A stretch of 50,210 bases of DNA from Herbaspirillum sp. YR522 (GTDB taxonomy: Bacteria > Pseudomonadota > Gammaproteobacteria > Burkholderiales > Burkholderiaceae_D): the NCBI RefSeq assembly GCF_000282575.1, contig NZ_AKJA01000034.1, positions 1 through 50,210 of the forward strand, given 5' to 3'. How positions within the stretch are numbered: the first letter of the stretch is position 1; every line of letters starts with the position of its first letter. The position numbers were made by a program, and so were the translations under genes. Shown here piece after piece: positions 17,178-27,248 of this stretch. The notes beneath the pieces were generated by a model, which did no database searches, was not told where the DNA came from, and was given only the letters and a program-made list of their open reading frames with translations.

Positions 17178-17630
17178 CGTTCTTCCTTCTACGTCACCTG
17201 ACGTTCTATGCTTTTCGATATTCCCCTATCGAAAAACCGCAGTGCCTCGAGCTTGTCGAATGGCAATGCTCCCCGGTACGACTACTCTGACTTATCTTTT
17301 CGACCACATCGCTCTTGACTGGCGCTTTAACTATGTAACGCTCAAGTCGCGATTTGGAATACGTGAAAAGTCAGGATTTTGTCAGCCAATTCGAATTTAT
17401 TTTTTGACAATGGCCATTTGTTGCGACGCAGTGTCGTCTTCAATGCCTTAACCATGCAGGTTTGCGGGCGATTTCCCGTCAGTTGCGACCGTATTGACCA
17501 GCTAGCGCTACACGATGAAACAAATGTAGCCAAACGTATCGGCGACTTAAATACGACACGCGAAGTCAATTACCGGCTCGTCGAGCATGCCTGGGAGAAA
17601 CGCGCGGCGGGGTCTACGCGGCCGACGTGG
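17178..17630. other. Low-GC intergenic region with two palindromes
   Basis: 453 bp between the GNAT gene stop and the 77-residue gene. GC content drops visibly compared with both sides. No frame here looks coding. Two perfect inverted repeats lie close to the small gene: ACGTCA-CC-TGACGT (17191-17204) and TTTTCGATA-N6-TATCGAAAA (17212-17235). The rest, 17240-17630, shows nothing I can name. Confidence 0.6.
17191..17235 (-). promoter_or_regulatory. Two palindromes upstream of the 77-residue gene
   Basis: The first, ACGTCA-CC-TGACGT, is 14 bp upstream of the start codon; the second, TTTTCGATA-N6-TATCGAAAA, is 35 bp upstream. Their position overlaps where a promoter or 5' leader would be, so operator sites or a leader hairpin are both plausible. 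They are seen directly; function is inferred. Confidence 0.5.
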
Positions 17631-18215
17631 CTAGGAGGGGGAGCGCAGATCGAGATCGGCCGGGACCAGCGAGAACACCTTGGCATCGCGTGCCTGGCCA
17701 TGAAAGACGAGGCGGTTGCGGGCCAGGCATTCCAGTGTGGCGCCGGTTTTCTCCGCCACGCGCTGGCTGCGCAGGTTGGCCGCCTGGACCACGATTTCCA
17801 ACCGGGTCAGCCCCACCCGGGTGAAGGCAAAGCTGGCCGCGACGCGGGCCGCCAGGGCGGCTATGCCGCGCCCGGTATAGCCGTCGCGAACCCAGTAGCC
17901 CAGGTTGGCCAGTTGGTTGAGATGACTGATCTGGTTGATGGCGACCGAGCCGATGACCTCTCGCGAGGCGCGCGCGATGACGTTGAAGTCGTAGGCGGCG
18001 CGCATGTTCCACTGCTCGATACTGTTCTGCACGAACCGCTTGGCATCGGCCGGGGAATAATCGGGTGAGCACCAGGCTTCCCATTGACTGATGGCGGTGG
18101 CCGATTGATGTACGGCCTGATAGAGGGCCGGTGCCTCGCGCAACGCCAGCGGTCGCACCTCGATGTGGCTGTCGCAGTAGATGATTTGGCGGTCGCGGTC
18201 TATATGCTGGTTCAT
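17631..18215 (-). CDS. GNAT-family N-acetyltransferase, RimJ/RimL-like
   Basis: 194 residues. It has the RimJ/RimL layout: an N-terminal VRPLALREAPAL segment, IGSVAINQISHLNQLANLGYWV in the centre, the acetyl-CoA-binding region GYTGRGIAALA, and the closing NLRSQRVAEKTGATLE motif. These enzymes acetylate the N-terminus of ribosomal proteins or small amines such as spermidine or antibiotics. The substrate cannot be told from sequence. It stands 79 bp downstream of the HAD gene on the same strand. Confidence 0.88.
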   Translation of the reverse strand: MNQHIDRDRQIIYCDSHIEVRPLALREAPALYQAVHQSATAISQWEAWCSPDYSPADAKRFVQNSIEQWNMRAAYDFNVIARASREVIGSVAINQISHLNQLANLGYWVRDGYTGRGIAALAARVAASFAFTRVGLTRLEIVVQAANLRSQRVAEKTGATLECLARNRLVFHGQARDAKVFSLVPADLDLRSPS

Positions 18216-18294
18216 GCTGGAGATGGCGGCCTGAGAGGAGGACCGCCCACGCTCGCCATCTTACCCAAAAATGCAGGCATGCAACAAATGCGGT

Positions 18295-18942
18295 TCAAGC
18301 GCCCAAGTGGGGATGCAGGTCGGCCAGGCGTTCGATGACCACCACGCCATCGGGCAACTCCGGATGCACGCCGTGCTCCTGCAGCGCGATCACCTTCATG
18401 CCCGCCGCCAGCCCGGCCTGCACCCCCGGCAGGCTGTCCTCGACCACCGCGCAGCGCGCCGGCGCCACACCCAGGCTTTGCGCGGCGAACAGGAACAATG
18501 CGGGGTCGGGCTTCCAGCGCTGCACGTCATAGGCGCTGAAGATACGCCCGGAAAAATACGGCAGCAACCCGGTCACCCGCAGGCACAGCTCGATCTTGGG
18601 GTGCGGCGCATTGGATGCCAATGCGTAGGGGATGGACAGCGCCTGCACCATTTCCAGCGCACCGGCGATGGGTTGCAGCCGCGCCTCCAGCATGGTGCCC
18701 ATCACCTCGCGCAGCTCCTTCTCGAAGCTGGCCGGCAAGGGCGCGCCGTGCAGGGCTTCGATGTGGGCCCGGCACAGCGTCATGCTGACGCCGCGAAAAC
18801 GCTGCAGCGCCTCGCGCGCGGTCAGGTCGACGCCATACCGGGCAACGTATTCGGACCATGCTTGGGCGGCCACGACCTCGCTGTCGACCAACGTGCCGTC
18901 GCAATCGAAGATGACCAGGTCGATGGCGTTATCCGGATTCAT
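18295..18942 (-). CDS. HAD-superfamily hydrolase, YieH/phosphoglucomutase-like
   Basis: 215 residues. Motif I is FDCDGTLVDS with nucleophile Asp13 and Asp15; motif II is in ALASNAPHPK; the KPDP segment carries the motif III lysine; and VVEDSLPGVQAG is motif IV. A helical cap lies between motifs I and II. It belongs with subfamily IA phosphatases such as YieH (6-phosphogluconate phosphatase) or beta-phosphoglucomutase. The true substrate is unknown. It starts 10 bp after the ccsA stop, so is probably co-transcribed with cytochrome biogenesis. Confidence 0.88.
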   Translation of the reverse strand: MNPDNAIDLVIFDCDGTLVDSEVVAAQAWSEYVARYGVDLTAREALQRFRGVSMTLCRAHIEALHGAPLPASFEKELREVMGTMLEARLQPIAGALEMVQALSIPYALASNAPHPKIELCLRVTGLLPYFSGRIFSAYDVQRWKPDPALFLFAAQSLGVAPARCAVVEDSLPGVQAGLAAGMKVIALQEHGVHPELPDGVVVIERLADLHPHLGA

Positions 18943-18952
18943 TGCCTGTCCT

Positions 18953-20107
18953 TCAGAGTTCGCCGTAAGAGTGCAGGCCGGACAGGAACATGTTCACCCC
19001 GAGGAAGGCAAAGGTGGTCACCAGCAGGCCGACCAGTGCCCACCACGCGGCGACCTGACCGCGCAAACCCTTCATCAGGCGCATGTGCAACCAGGCGGCA
19101 TAGTTGAGCCAGACGATCAGCGCCCAGGTTTCCTTCGGGTCCCATGACCAGTAGCCGCCCCAGGCCTCGGCCGCCCACAGCGCGCCCAGGATGGTGGCGA
19201 TGGTGAAGAACGCGAAGCCGACCGCAATGGCCTTGTACATCACATCGTCGAGCACCTCCAGCGACGGCAGGCGATCGGCCAGGATGCCGCGCGACTTCAG
19301 CAGGTAGGCCACGGCGACCATCGCCGCCAGCGCAAACGTGCCATAGCCGATGAAGTTGGCCGGGACATGGATCTTCATCCACCAGCTTTGCAATGCCGGC
19401 ACCAGCGGCTGGATCTCGGCCGCATCACGCGAGACCGTGTACCAAATCAGGAAACCAACCGCCGCCGAGATCACCGTCAGCACGAAGGCGCCCAGCTGGC
19501 GCGTGGCGTAATGCTGCTCGTAGTACAGATAGAACAGCGCCGTGATCATGCAGAACAGGATGAATACTTCATACAGGTTGGAGATGGGGATATGCCCCAC
19601 ATCGGGCCCGATCAGGTACGACTCGTACCAACGCACCATCATGCCGGTGAAGCCCAGGACCACCGCCGCCCAGCACAGCCTGGAGCCGATCGCAGTGCCG
19701 GTGCCGGCGCGCGTGGCCAGCCCGCCCCAGTAGAACAGGGTCGACAGCAGGAACAAGGCGCTCATCCACAGGATGGCCGACTGGCTCGACAGCAGGTACT
19801 TCAGGAAGAATTTCTTCTCTGCCATCTCCAGCGCACCGCCGTACATGGCGATGGCGCCCAGCGACAGCACCGCCAGCAGGGCGATGAGGGTGCGCACCGG
19901 CTTCCAGTGCCAACCAAGCCAGGCGAAGGTCGGGGCCGCCAGCAACAGCACCGCCTTTTCGTAGTAATCCATGTAGCCGCCGAAACGCGAGAGCGCGTAA
20001 AGCGCGCCTGCGACCAGGGCCGCAGCGTAGATCCAGTCCACGATGCCCAGCCGGCGCACGAAGCTTGGCTCCTGGGTATAACCTTGGGTTGCTTGCGTGA
20101 TATCCAT
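18953..20107 (-). CDS. ccsA: Cytochrome c biogenesis protein CcsA/ResC (system II)
   Basis: 384 residues from ATG at 20107, chosen because GGAGA lies nine bases upstream; an ATG four codons earlier lacks a site. About eight transmembrane segments are visible. The heme-handling tryptophan-rich motif WGGYWSWDPKETWAL is present near residue 315, with conserved histidines in flanking loops. With ResB it carries heme across the inner membrane and ligates it to CXXCH apocytochromes. It follows resB by 144 bp on the same strand. Confidence 0.93.
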   Translation of the reverse strand: MDITQATQGYTQEPSFVRRLGIVDWIYAAALVAGALYALSRFGGYMDYYEKAVLLLAAPTFAWLGWHWKPVRTLIALLAVLSLGAIAMYGGALEMAEKKFFLKYLLSSQSAILWMSALFLLSTLFYWGGLATRAGTGTAIGSRLCWAAVVLGFTGMMVRWYESYLIGPDVGHIPISNLYEVFILFCMITALFYLYYEQHYATRQLGAFVLTVISAAVGFLIWYTVSRDAAEIQPLVPALQSWWMKIHVPANFIGYGTFALAAMVAVAYLLKSRGILADRLPSLEVLDDVMYKAIAVGFAFFTIATILGALWAAEAWGGYWSWDPKETWALIVWLNYAAWLHMRLMKGLRGQVAAWWALVGLLVTTFAFLGVNMFLSGLHSYGEL

Positions 20108-20251
20108 TGCGTTCTCCATATGAATGCAGCCTGCTGCATCCGCTCCTGCCCTGGTTGCCAAGGGCAGGAAAATTACCGCCATCGGTCGGCGGCTCGGTCT
20201 GCGTCGTGTATGCCACCGGCTTGTGATGCGCTGCTCCGCCGGTCTCGCCAA

Positions 20252-22399
20252 TCAGTGCCTGGGTGAGGCCGACGCCGGTGCCAGCCGCACCTTCATCTGC
20301 TCGAATTCGCGATCGAAATCCATCGTACGGCGCTGCGTGCTCATGGCCATCAGCGCCTGGCTGCCCTGCCCATCGGCGCCCGGCTTGATCCAGATCCACA
20401 GGCGCCGCTCGCGGATGTACAGCATTGCAAACACGCCCAATACCAGCAACAGGCAGCCGAAGTAGACCACCTTCTTGCCCGGCGAACGGGTTATCTGCAG
20501 CACCGAGGCCTTGATCTCCTCGAATCCGGCCAGTTGCAGCAATACCGGCGCCGGATAGAAGCCGGCGTCGGCCAGCGCATTGATCGACAGCTGCAGGAAA
20601 CGGCCGTTGGCTTCGTCGCTGGCGACTGGCTTCTGCCCATCCTGGACGCGCGCGGCCTGCCACAGCTCCCACATGCTGCCGTTGAGAATCTTCATGAAGA
20701 TATCGGCCGCCTTTTCCTGCTCGGCCGCCGGCAGTTTCTCGAGGAAGCGGGTGACCGCGATGAAACCGGACTGGCTGCCGTCCCCGGCAAAGATATCCAG
20801 GCCACGCCGCGCCGACTGCTGCAGTTGCTCGCGCAATGCGGCCGGGGTCTCGCGTGTGCCGGCAATGGCATGCTGGGCGTAACGACGGGCGGCCTCCTGG
20901 CGCAGTTGCGGATTGGCCAGCGCCGCCCGCAGTCGCATCCATTCGACCACGCTGTCGTTTTCGTCGGCCGGGATGCGCAGATAGCGGAACGGCTGGTCGG
21001 GTTGTTCACGCATGCCCGCCAGGAACACATAGGCGCCATCGATCTGCATCGATTGCATGTAGTTCAGGTATTCGCGCGCCTGGCCGGTCTGGTCGCGCAG
21101 CTTGTACTGGACGGTCGGCCCGACGTTCTTGAAGTCCTTGCTGTTGGCGTTCTTGGCGCTGGACCCCAGATGCTTGTCGAGCCCATCCATGAAGCCGCGA
21201 TTGATGTTCCTGCCGACATTGACCGCGCGTGCATCGCCGCTGGTGGTGCCGCCGTTGCCGCCGCCGGCATTCATGTTCTCCACATTGAACGGGCGAAAAC
21301 CGCTCCATTCCACCGTATAGCCACCCGGCACCTGCGCCAGGGGGGTGCTGCCATTGACTTCGCCGGCCAGGTCGAAACGGGTGTTGGCGCCGCCGCGCAT
21401 GGCGTAGCCGGTCAACTTGAGCTTGCTGCCACCGTCTTCGAAACTGGATTGGTAGAGCGCCACGCCGTCATAGATCAGCGGCTCGTTGACCTTGATGGTG
21501 GCCGCGGTCTCGCGCCCGGTCTGGTGATCGCGCACCACCACTTCGCTGGCGAACAGCTTGGGCATGCCGGTCGAGTAGAACTCGATGATGAAACGCTTGA
21601 GCTGGATGGTGAAGGGCAGGTCCTGGATCATCACGCCATCCTTCTGGGGGATGATCGCGGTGCTGCTGCTGGCGCCTTCTGGAATGAGCGTATTGCCGCG
21701 AAAGGTCGGGTTGCCCAGGCCCAGGCGATAGCGCTCCGGGATCTGCGAGATGATGCCGTTGCCGTTGAACGCTGCCTTGCCATAGAACCATTGCTGGAAG
21801 CGGATCGGCAAGTCCGAGTCGAGCAGTCCACCCAGGCAGATGATGACGATGGCCGCGTGCGCGAAGATATAACCCAGCTTGTTGGCCGCCCCCTGCTTGG
21901 CGGCGATCAGGATGGCGCCGTCCTTGTCGGCCAGCTTGACCTGGTAGCCACGCCCGCGCACCTGGGCCGCCAGGCGGGTGGCACCGGCCTGGACGCCTTC
22001 GACCAGGGTCCAAGCCATGCTGTGGTGGAAGTTGCGCAGCGACTGCTCGCGCACATTGTCGCGCCAGCTGCGCATGTCGCGCAGCATCTTGGGTGCGTTG
22101 CGGGCAATGCACAGCGATGTCGACAGCACCAGGAAACCCATGATCAGCAGGAACCACCAGGCCGAGTACACCGCATACAGGCCGGCCTGGTTGAACACCT
22201 CGAACCAGAACGGACCGAACTGGTTGACGTAGTTGGGCATCGGCTCGTTCTGCTTCATGACCGTGCCGATCACCGATGCGATCGCAATCAGGGTCAGCAG
22301 GCTGATCGCAAACCGCATCGACGATACCAGTTCGATGGCCTCACCCAGCCAGCGCTGCCGGGTCTTGATCAAAATTCCTTCGGTACTGCCCGTGGTCAT
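20252..22399 (-). CDS. resB: Cytochrome c biogenesis protein ResB/CcsB (system II)
   Basis: 715 residues. The first transmembrane helices include MRFAISLLTLIAIASVIGT and the following MKQNEP loop; a large periplasmic domain fills the centre, and a last helix near residue 640 (VVYFGCLLLVLGVFAML) returns to the cytoplasm. It is the partner of CcsA in the heme synthetase of system II. Gene order cytochrome c4, resB, ccsA is common in betaproteobacteria, and cytochrome c4 is a natural substrate. Confidence 0.93.
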   Translation of the reverse strand: MTTGSTEGILIKTRQRWLGEAIELVSSMRFAISLLTLIAIASVIGTVMKQNEPMPNYVNQFGPFWFEVFNQAGLYAVYSAWWFLLIMGFLVLSTSLCIARNAPKMLRDMRSWRDNVREQSLRNFHHSMAWTLVEGVQAGATRLAAQVRGRGYQVKLADKDGAILIAAKQGAANKLGYIFAHAAIVIICLGGLLDSDLPIRFQQWFYGKAAFNGNGIISQIPERYRLGLGNPTFRGNTLIPEGASSSTAIIPQKDGVMIQDLPFTIQLKRFIIEFYSTGMPKLFASEVVVRDHQTGRETAATIKVNEPLIYDGVALYQSSFEDGGSKLKLTGYAMRGGANTRFDLAGEVNGSTPLAQVPGGYTVEWSGFRPFNVENMNAGGGNGGTTSGDARAVNVGRNINRGFMDGLDKHLGSSAKNANSKDFKNVGPTVQYKLRDQTGQAREYLNYMQSMQIDGAYVFLAGMREQPDQPFRYLRIPADENDSVVEWMRLRAALANPQLRQEAARRYAQHAIAGTRETPAALREQLQQSARRGLDIFAGDGSQSGFIAVTRFLEKLPAAEQEKAADIFMKILNGSMWELWQAARVQDGQKPVASDEANGRFLQLSINALADAGFYPAPVLLQLAGFEEIKASVLQITRSPGKKVVYFGCLLLVLGVFAMLYIRERRLWIWIKPGADGQGSQALMAMSTQRRTMDFDREFEQMKVRLAPASASPRH

Positions 22400-22573
22400 A
22401 TTTCTGCCTTATCGGATCCGTCTTGCCGGTCCGCCATTAATTCGATCGTTCAGTCGCAGGACCGAGCGTGATAAACCCGCAATTTTACCGCTCCAGGCGA
22501 AACTGCGTCGCCGCGCGCCTTCCGGCGTGCTCCGGCAGCCTGGCCGCCGATGAGCGGCTGCGCCGGCGCGGCG

Positions 22574-22603
22574 GCAAAAAAAGAGGCGGCATGGCGCCGC
22601 CTC
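22574..22603 (-). terminator. Intrinsic terminator of cytochrome c4 gene
   Basis: GAGGCGGC (22583-22590) pairs with GCCGCCTC (22596-22603), loop of five, and on the minus strand the stem is followed by seven U residues. It begins 25 bp after the cytochrome stop. Genes resB and ccsA therefore need their own promoter or read-through. Confidence 0.88.
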
Positions 22604-22627
22604 CCGGTAGAGCTCGGCGAATGTCGA

Positions 22628-23290
22628 TCAGCGCAAACCGGCGATGTAGTCGGCCACCGCCTTGATTTCCTTGTCCGACAGGCGCTCGGCAATGGTAGTC
22701 ATCTGCGCGCTATTGTTGCGCGCACCGCCTCGGAACGCGGTCAACTGGGCCACCGTGTAGTCCTGGTGCTGGCCGGCCAGGCGCGGATACTGGGCGGGGA
22801 TGCCGGCGCCGTTGGGGCTATGGCAGCCAGCGCAGGCCGGCACGTTCTTGGCCGCAATGCCACCGCGGAAGATCTGCTTGCCCAGGTCGATGGTGTCCTT
22901 GTTCCTGGCCGCGCCCGGCTTGGGCGCCTGGGTCACCAGATAGGCGGCAAGGTTCTTGATGTCCTCGTCGGACAAGGCCTTGGCCAGCGGCGACATGACC
23001 GGGTTGTTGCGCTCGGGGGTTCGGAAATTGCCCAGTTGCTTGGCGATGTAGGCTTCGTGCTGCCCGGCCAGCCTGGGATTTTGCGTGATGGTCGAGTTGC
23101 CAGCGGCACCATGACACGACACGCAGGCGACGATGTTGCGGGTGTTGTCGCCGTTGGTGTAGAGCGCCTCGCCCTTGGCCGGGTCGGCCTTCGCGGGTGG
23201 CGTCTTGGGGTCGGCTGCATGTGCGGGGGATGCTACTGCCAGCGATGCAACAAACAAGGTTTGCAACAATGGGGAAAAGGCACGGTTCAT
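22628..23290 (-). CDS. Diheme cytochrome c4
   Basis: 220 residues with a signal peptide (cleavage after PAHA, about residue 25). Two homologous cytochrome domains each carry a heme site, CVSCH at 56-60 and CAGCH at 153-157. The likely axial methionines are Met99 (NPVMSPLA) and Met197 (NSAQMTTIA). It is a periplasmic electron carrier between the bc1 complex and terminal oxidases. The downstream genes encode the machinery that attaches its hemes. It diverges from engB across 199 bp. Confidence 0.95.
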   Translation of the reverse strand: MNRAFSPLLQTLFVASLAVASPAHAADPKTPPAKADPAKGEALYTNGDNTRNIVACVSCHGAAGNSTITQNPRLAGQHEAYIAKQLGNFRTPERNNPVMSPLAKALSDEDIKNLAAYLVTQAPKPGAARNKDTIDLGKQIFRGGIAAKNVPACAGCHSPNGAGIPAQYPRLAGQHQDYTVAQLTAFRGGARNNSAQMTTIAERLSDKEIKAVADYIAGLR

Positions 23291-23489
23291 TCGTCACCCT
23301 AGTACTTATTGTGAATTGGAAGATTTTGCCCGTTTGGCGGCTGGCTGCCCCCATACCTTTTGCTGGTCATTTGACCTGTCTCCAACGGCCGCCATTTTTT
23401 GTTGATCCGGCGCAACACAGCAAGAGGTAGCGGCCCATTGTACAATAGGTTTTCCGCGTTTTTCCCCTCTTTCAATTTCCCTCCCCACC

Positions 23490-24254
23490 ATGTCGCAACT
23501 TTGGCAAGCCCGCTTTTTCAACACCATCAATCATCTGCGGGACCTGCCCAAGACCGACATCGCGGAGGTCGCCTTTGCCGGACGCTCCAATGCCGGCAAG
23601 TCCACCGCGATCAACGTGCTGTGCAACCAGAAGCGACTGGCGTTTGCCTCCAAGACGCCCGGCCGCACCCAGCACATCAATTATTTCTCGATCGGCGGCG
23701 CCCACGTCGGGCAGCACCGCAACGACGTCGCGCGCCCGGACGAAATCCGCGCGCTGCTGGTCGACCTGCCCGGTTACGGCTATGCCGAGGTATCCGGCTC
23801 GGCCAAGCATCACTGGCAGGCGCTGCTGGGCGACTATGTGCGGCATCGACAACAACTGGCGGCGCTGGTGCTGATCGTCGATTCGCGCCGGCCCTTCACC
23901 GAACTCGATATCCAGATGATCGAGTGGTTCGCACCGACCGGCAAGCCCATTCATTGCCTGTTGTCCAAGTGCGACAAGCTCAATCGCAACGACGCCACCA
24001 AGGCGCTGGCCCAGGCCCGCACCTACCTGGCCAGCTATGTCGATGCCGATGGCAATCCGTTCCCGTTTACGGCGCAGTTGTTCTCGTCGCTCAAGCGGGT
24101 TGGACTGGAAGAAGCCAATGACCGGATCCTGGAACTGGCGGGCCTGACCGGCGAGCCTGCCGAAGGCGGCCACCCGCCAGGCGACGAACACGACGATGAC
24201 CAAGGCCGGCACGCCCAGGCTGATGCAGCGCAAGGCGACCAGCCAGCTTCGTGA
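23490..24254 (+). CDS. engB: Ribosome-biogenesis GTPase EngB/YsxC
   Basis: 254 residues. G1 is GRSNAGKST at 31-39, G2 lies in SKTPGRTQ, G3 is DLPGYGYA, and the G4 position reads SKCDK instead of the common TKxDK. An insertion of about 17 residues ([17 protein letters not shown]) sits between G2 and G3, as in other betaproteobacteria. The last 35 residues form a His/Asp/Gly-rich, probably disordered tail. The protein assists late assembly of the large ribosomal subunit. TACAAT at 23441 could be its -10 box. Confidence 0.93.
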   Translation: MSQLWQARFFNTINHLRDLPKTDIAEVAFAGRSNAGKSTAINVLCNQKRLAFASKTPGRTQHINYFSIGGAHVGQHRNDVARPDEIRALLVDLPGYGYAEVSGSAKHHWQALLGDYVRHRQQLAALVLIVDSRRPFTELDIQMIEWFAPTGKPIHCLLSKCDKLNRNDATKALAQARTYLASYVDADGNPFPFTAQLFSSLKRVGLEEANDRILELAGLTGEPAEGGHPPGDEHDDDQGRHAQADAAQGDQPAS

Positions 24255-25572
<1,318 letters not shown>

Positions 25573-25582
25573 CCCGGGCCAG

Positions 25583-26548
25583 ATGACCTCGGGCGCCGAT
25601 CTCGACCAGTTCACCCGCAACCGACCACGCCTGTTCGGCGTGGCCTATCGCATGCTTGGCACGCGCAGCGACGCCGAAGACGTGCTGCAGGACGCCTGGC
25701 TGCGCTGGCACGGGCAAGACCAGGCGCAGCTGCAGTCACCCCAGGCCTGGCTGGTCACGGTGGTGACCCGCCTGTGCATCGATCGCCTGCGCCAGGCCCG
25801 CCAGGAACGCATGTCGTATGTCGGCCACTGGCTGCCGGAGCCGCTGGTGGACATCCACGATGAGGGCGTGGCCATCGATATCGACACCGGCATGGCGCTT
25901 ACGGCACCCTCCCCCGAATCGTTGCTGGAGCAGCACAGCGATGTGTCCTTTGCCTACCTGCTGTTGCTGGAGCGTCTCAAGCCCGAGGAGCGCGCCGCCT
26001 TCCTGCTGCGCGAAGTGTTCGACCATGACTACCCCGACATTGCCGTGATCCTGCAAAAAAGCCAGGCCAGTTGCCGCCAGCTGGTGCATCGCGCCCGGGA
26101 GCGCCTGGCCCGCCATGGCGAAGGCGCCGGCGACCCGCGGCGCCCCTTGCGCGCGCCCTCGACGCAAGTCTCGCACCAGCGGCAGCAAACCCTGCTGCAG
26201 AAATTCATGGTGGCCGCCCAGAGCGGCGAACGCGAGGCCCTGCTCGGCCTGCTGGCCGAAGATGCACGCCTGGTCGGCGACGGTGGCGGCAAGGTCAGTT
26301 CTTTCCCGCATCCGCTGGCCGGGGGCGAGCGCATCTCGTGGCTGTACTACGCCAACATGCGACGGCTGGGCGGGCGCATTACGTATCGCGCCGCCCATAT
26401 CAATGGCGGCCCTGGCCTGTTGCGCTATGTCGACGGCAAGCTCGAATCGGCGCAGGTACTGGAAACCGATGGCGAACGCATCGTCGATATCTACGTGGTG
26501 CGCAACCCCGACAAGCTGGCGGCCATCGCGCGCCAGGCACCGGCCTGA
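25583..26548 (+). CDS. ECF41-group RNA polymerase sigma factor with fused SnoaL-like domain
   Basis: 321 residues. Sigma region 2 lies at about 10-75 (LFGVAYRMLGTRSDAEDVLQD) and region 4 at about 115-175 (LKPEERAAFLLREVF). Three group hallmarks are present: WLPEP in the linker (83-87), DGGGK (233-237) and NPDKL (308-312) in the C-terminal SnoaL-like domain, about 200-315. In this group that domain both enables and restrains the sigma factor and replaces a separate anti-sigma factor. The following gene is the usual partner type and carries a matching promoter, so this is a self-contained unit. Confidence 0.95.
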   Translation: MTSGADLDQFTRNRPRLFGVAYRMLGTRSDAEDVLQDAWLRWHGQDQAQLQSPQAWLVTVVTRLCIDRLRQARQERMSYVGHWLPEPLVDIHDEGVAIDIDTGMALTAPSPESLLEQHSDVSFAYLLLLERLKPEERAAFLLREVFDHDYPDIAVILQKSQASCRQLVHRARERLARHGEGAGDPRRPLRAPSTQVSHQRQQTLLQKFMVAAQSGEREALLGLLAEDARLVGDGGGKVSSFPHPLAGGERISWLYYANMRRLGGRITYRAAHINGGPGLLRYVDGKLESAQVLETDGERIVDIYVVRNPDKLAAIARQAPA

Positions 26549-26573
26549 TTTTTTCGGTTTTTTCCAAGGAAAC

Positions 26574-26600
26574 TGTCACAACCCGACACGGCCCTCCGTC
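26574..26600 (+). promoter_or_regulatory. ECF41-type promoter of the AhpD-like gene
   Basis: TGTCACA (26574-26580), a 16-base spacer, and CGTC (26597-26600). This matches the published ECF41 promoter pattern TGTCACA-N16-CGTC exactly, from memory of the family literature. It lies between the sigma gene and the AhpD-like gene, 61 bp before the latter's start codon. Confidence 0.88.
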
Positions 26601-26661
26601 TTATGGATGAACCCCGGCGACAACGCGCCGGGTCGACTCATTCAACCACTGGAGATTTGCC

Positions 26662-27129
26662 ATGTCCGACTTCAAGCAACGCCTGCCCTACGCCAAGCTG
26701 GCGGCCCCTGCCTTCAATGCCCTCTACAAGCTCAGCGAAGTGATCCACCAGGGTGGCGTCGACCCCAAGCTGCTGGAACTGGTCTTCCTGCGGGTGTCGC
26801 AAGTCAATGGCTGCGCCTTCTGCGTCGACATGCATGCGCATGACCTGCTCAAGGCAGGTGAAGACCAGCAACGCCTCAACACGCTGGCGGCCTGGCGCGA
26901 GATCCCGTTCTTCAGCGAGCAGGAGCGGGCCGCGCTGAACTGGGCCGAGTGCTTCACCGACCTGCGCCTGGCCAGCGACGCCAATGCCGACGCCGCCTTC
27001 GCGCTGCTGCAGCAGCATTTCGACGAGACCCAGATCGCCTACCTAGGCTTTGCGGTGGCGACCATCAATGCCTGGAATCGCCTCGGGGTATCGATGCGCC
27101 CGCAGGTGCAGCGACGCATGCCTGCATAA
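26662..27129 (+). CDS. Carboxymuconolactone decarboxylase/AhpD-like protein, ECF41 partner
   Basis: 155 residues from ATG at 26662, preceded by TGGAGAT. The AhpD-type active site is CAFC at 51-54 followed by His58 (CVDMHAHDLL), the peroxidatic motif E-x11-C-x2-C-x3-H. Relatives are alkylhydroperoxidase-like enzymes or uncharacterised CMD proteins, and genes of this kind are the classic single target of ECF41 sigma factors. The exact substrate is unknown; a thiol-based redox reaction is the best guess. Confidence 0.9.
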   Translation: MSDFKQRLPYAKLAAPAFNALYKLSEVIHQGGVDPKLLELVFLRVSQVNGCAFCVDMHAHDLLKAGEDQQRLNTLAAWREIPFFSEQERAALNWAECFTDLRLASDANADAAFALLQQHFDETQIAYLGFAVATINAWNRLGVSMRPQVQRRMPA

Positions 27130-27161
27130 AAAAAACGCACTCCGGTCGCCCGGAATGCGTT
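27126..27161 (-). terminator. Terminator between the AhpD-like gene and a binding-protein gene
   Basis: A 12-bp stem (27134-27145 with 27150-27161), loop TCGC. One pair is C-A on the plus strand but G-U on the minus strand, where the stem is followed by eight U residues. It mainly ends the minus-strand operon that stops at 27249, and may also help the plus-strand gene. Confidence 0.82.
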
Positions 27162-27248
27162 GAACATGGTCCGATCCACATCAGACTTGTTGCTCAGAAA
27201 TCGTGCAGGCGCGCCACCGGGGGCGCCTGCCTGTCCACCGTTACCGCC

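Noticed and set aside
17379-18068. 229-codon plus-strand frame through the low-GC region
   Set aside because: Most of it is antisense to the GNAT gene, and its first part has codon use unlike the neighbours.
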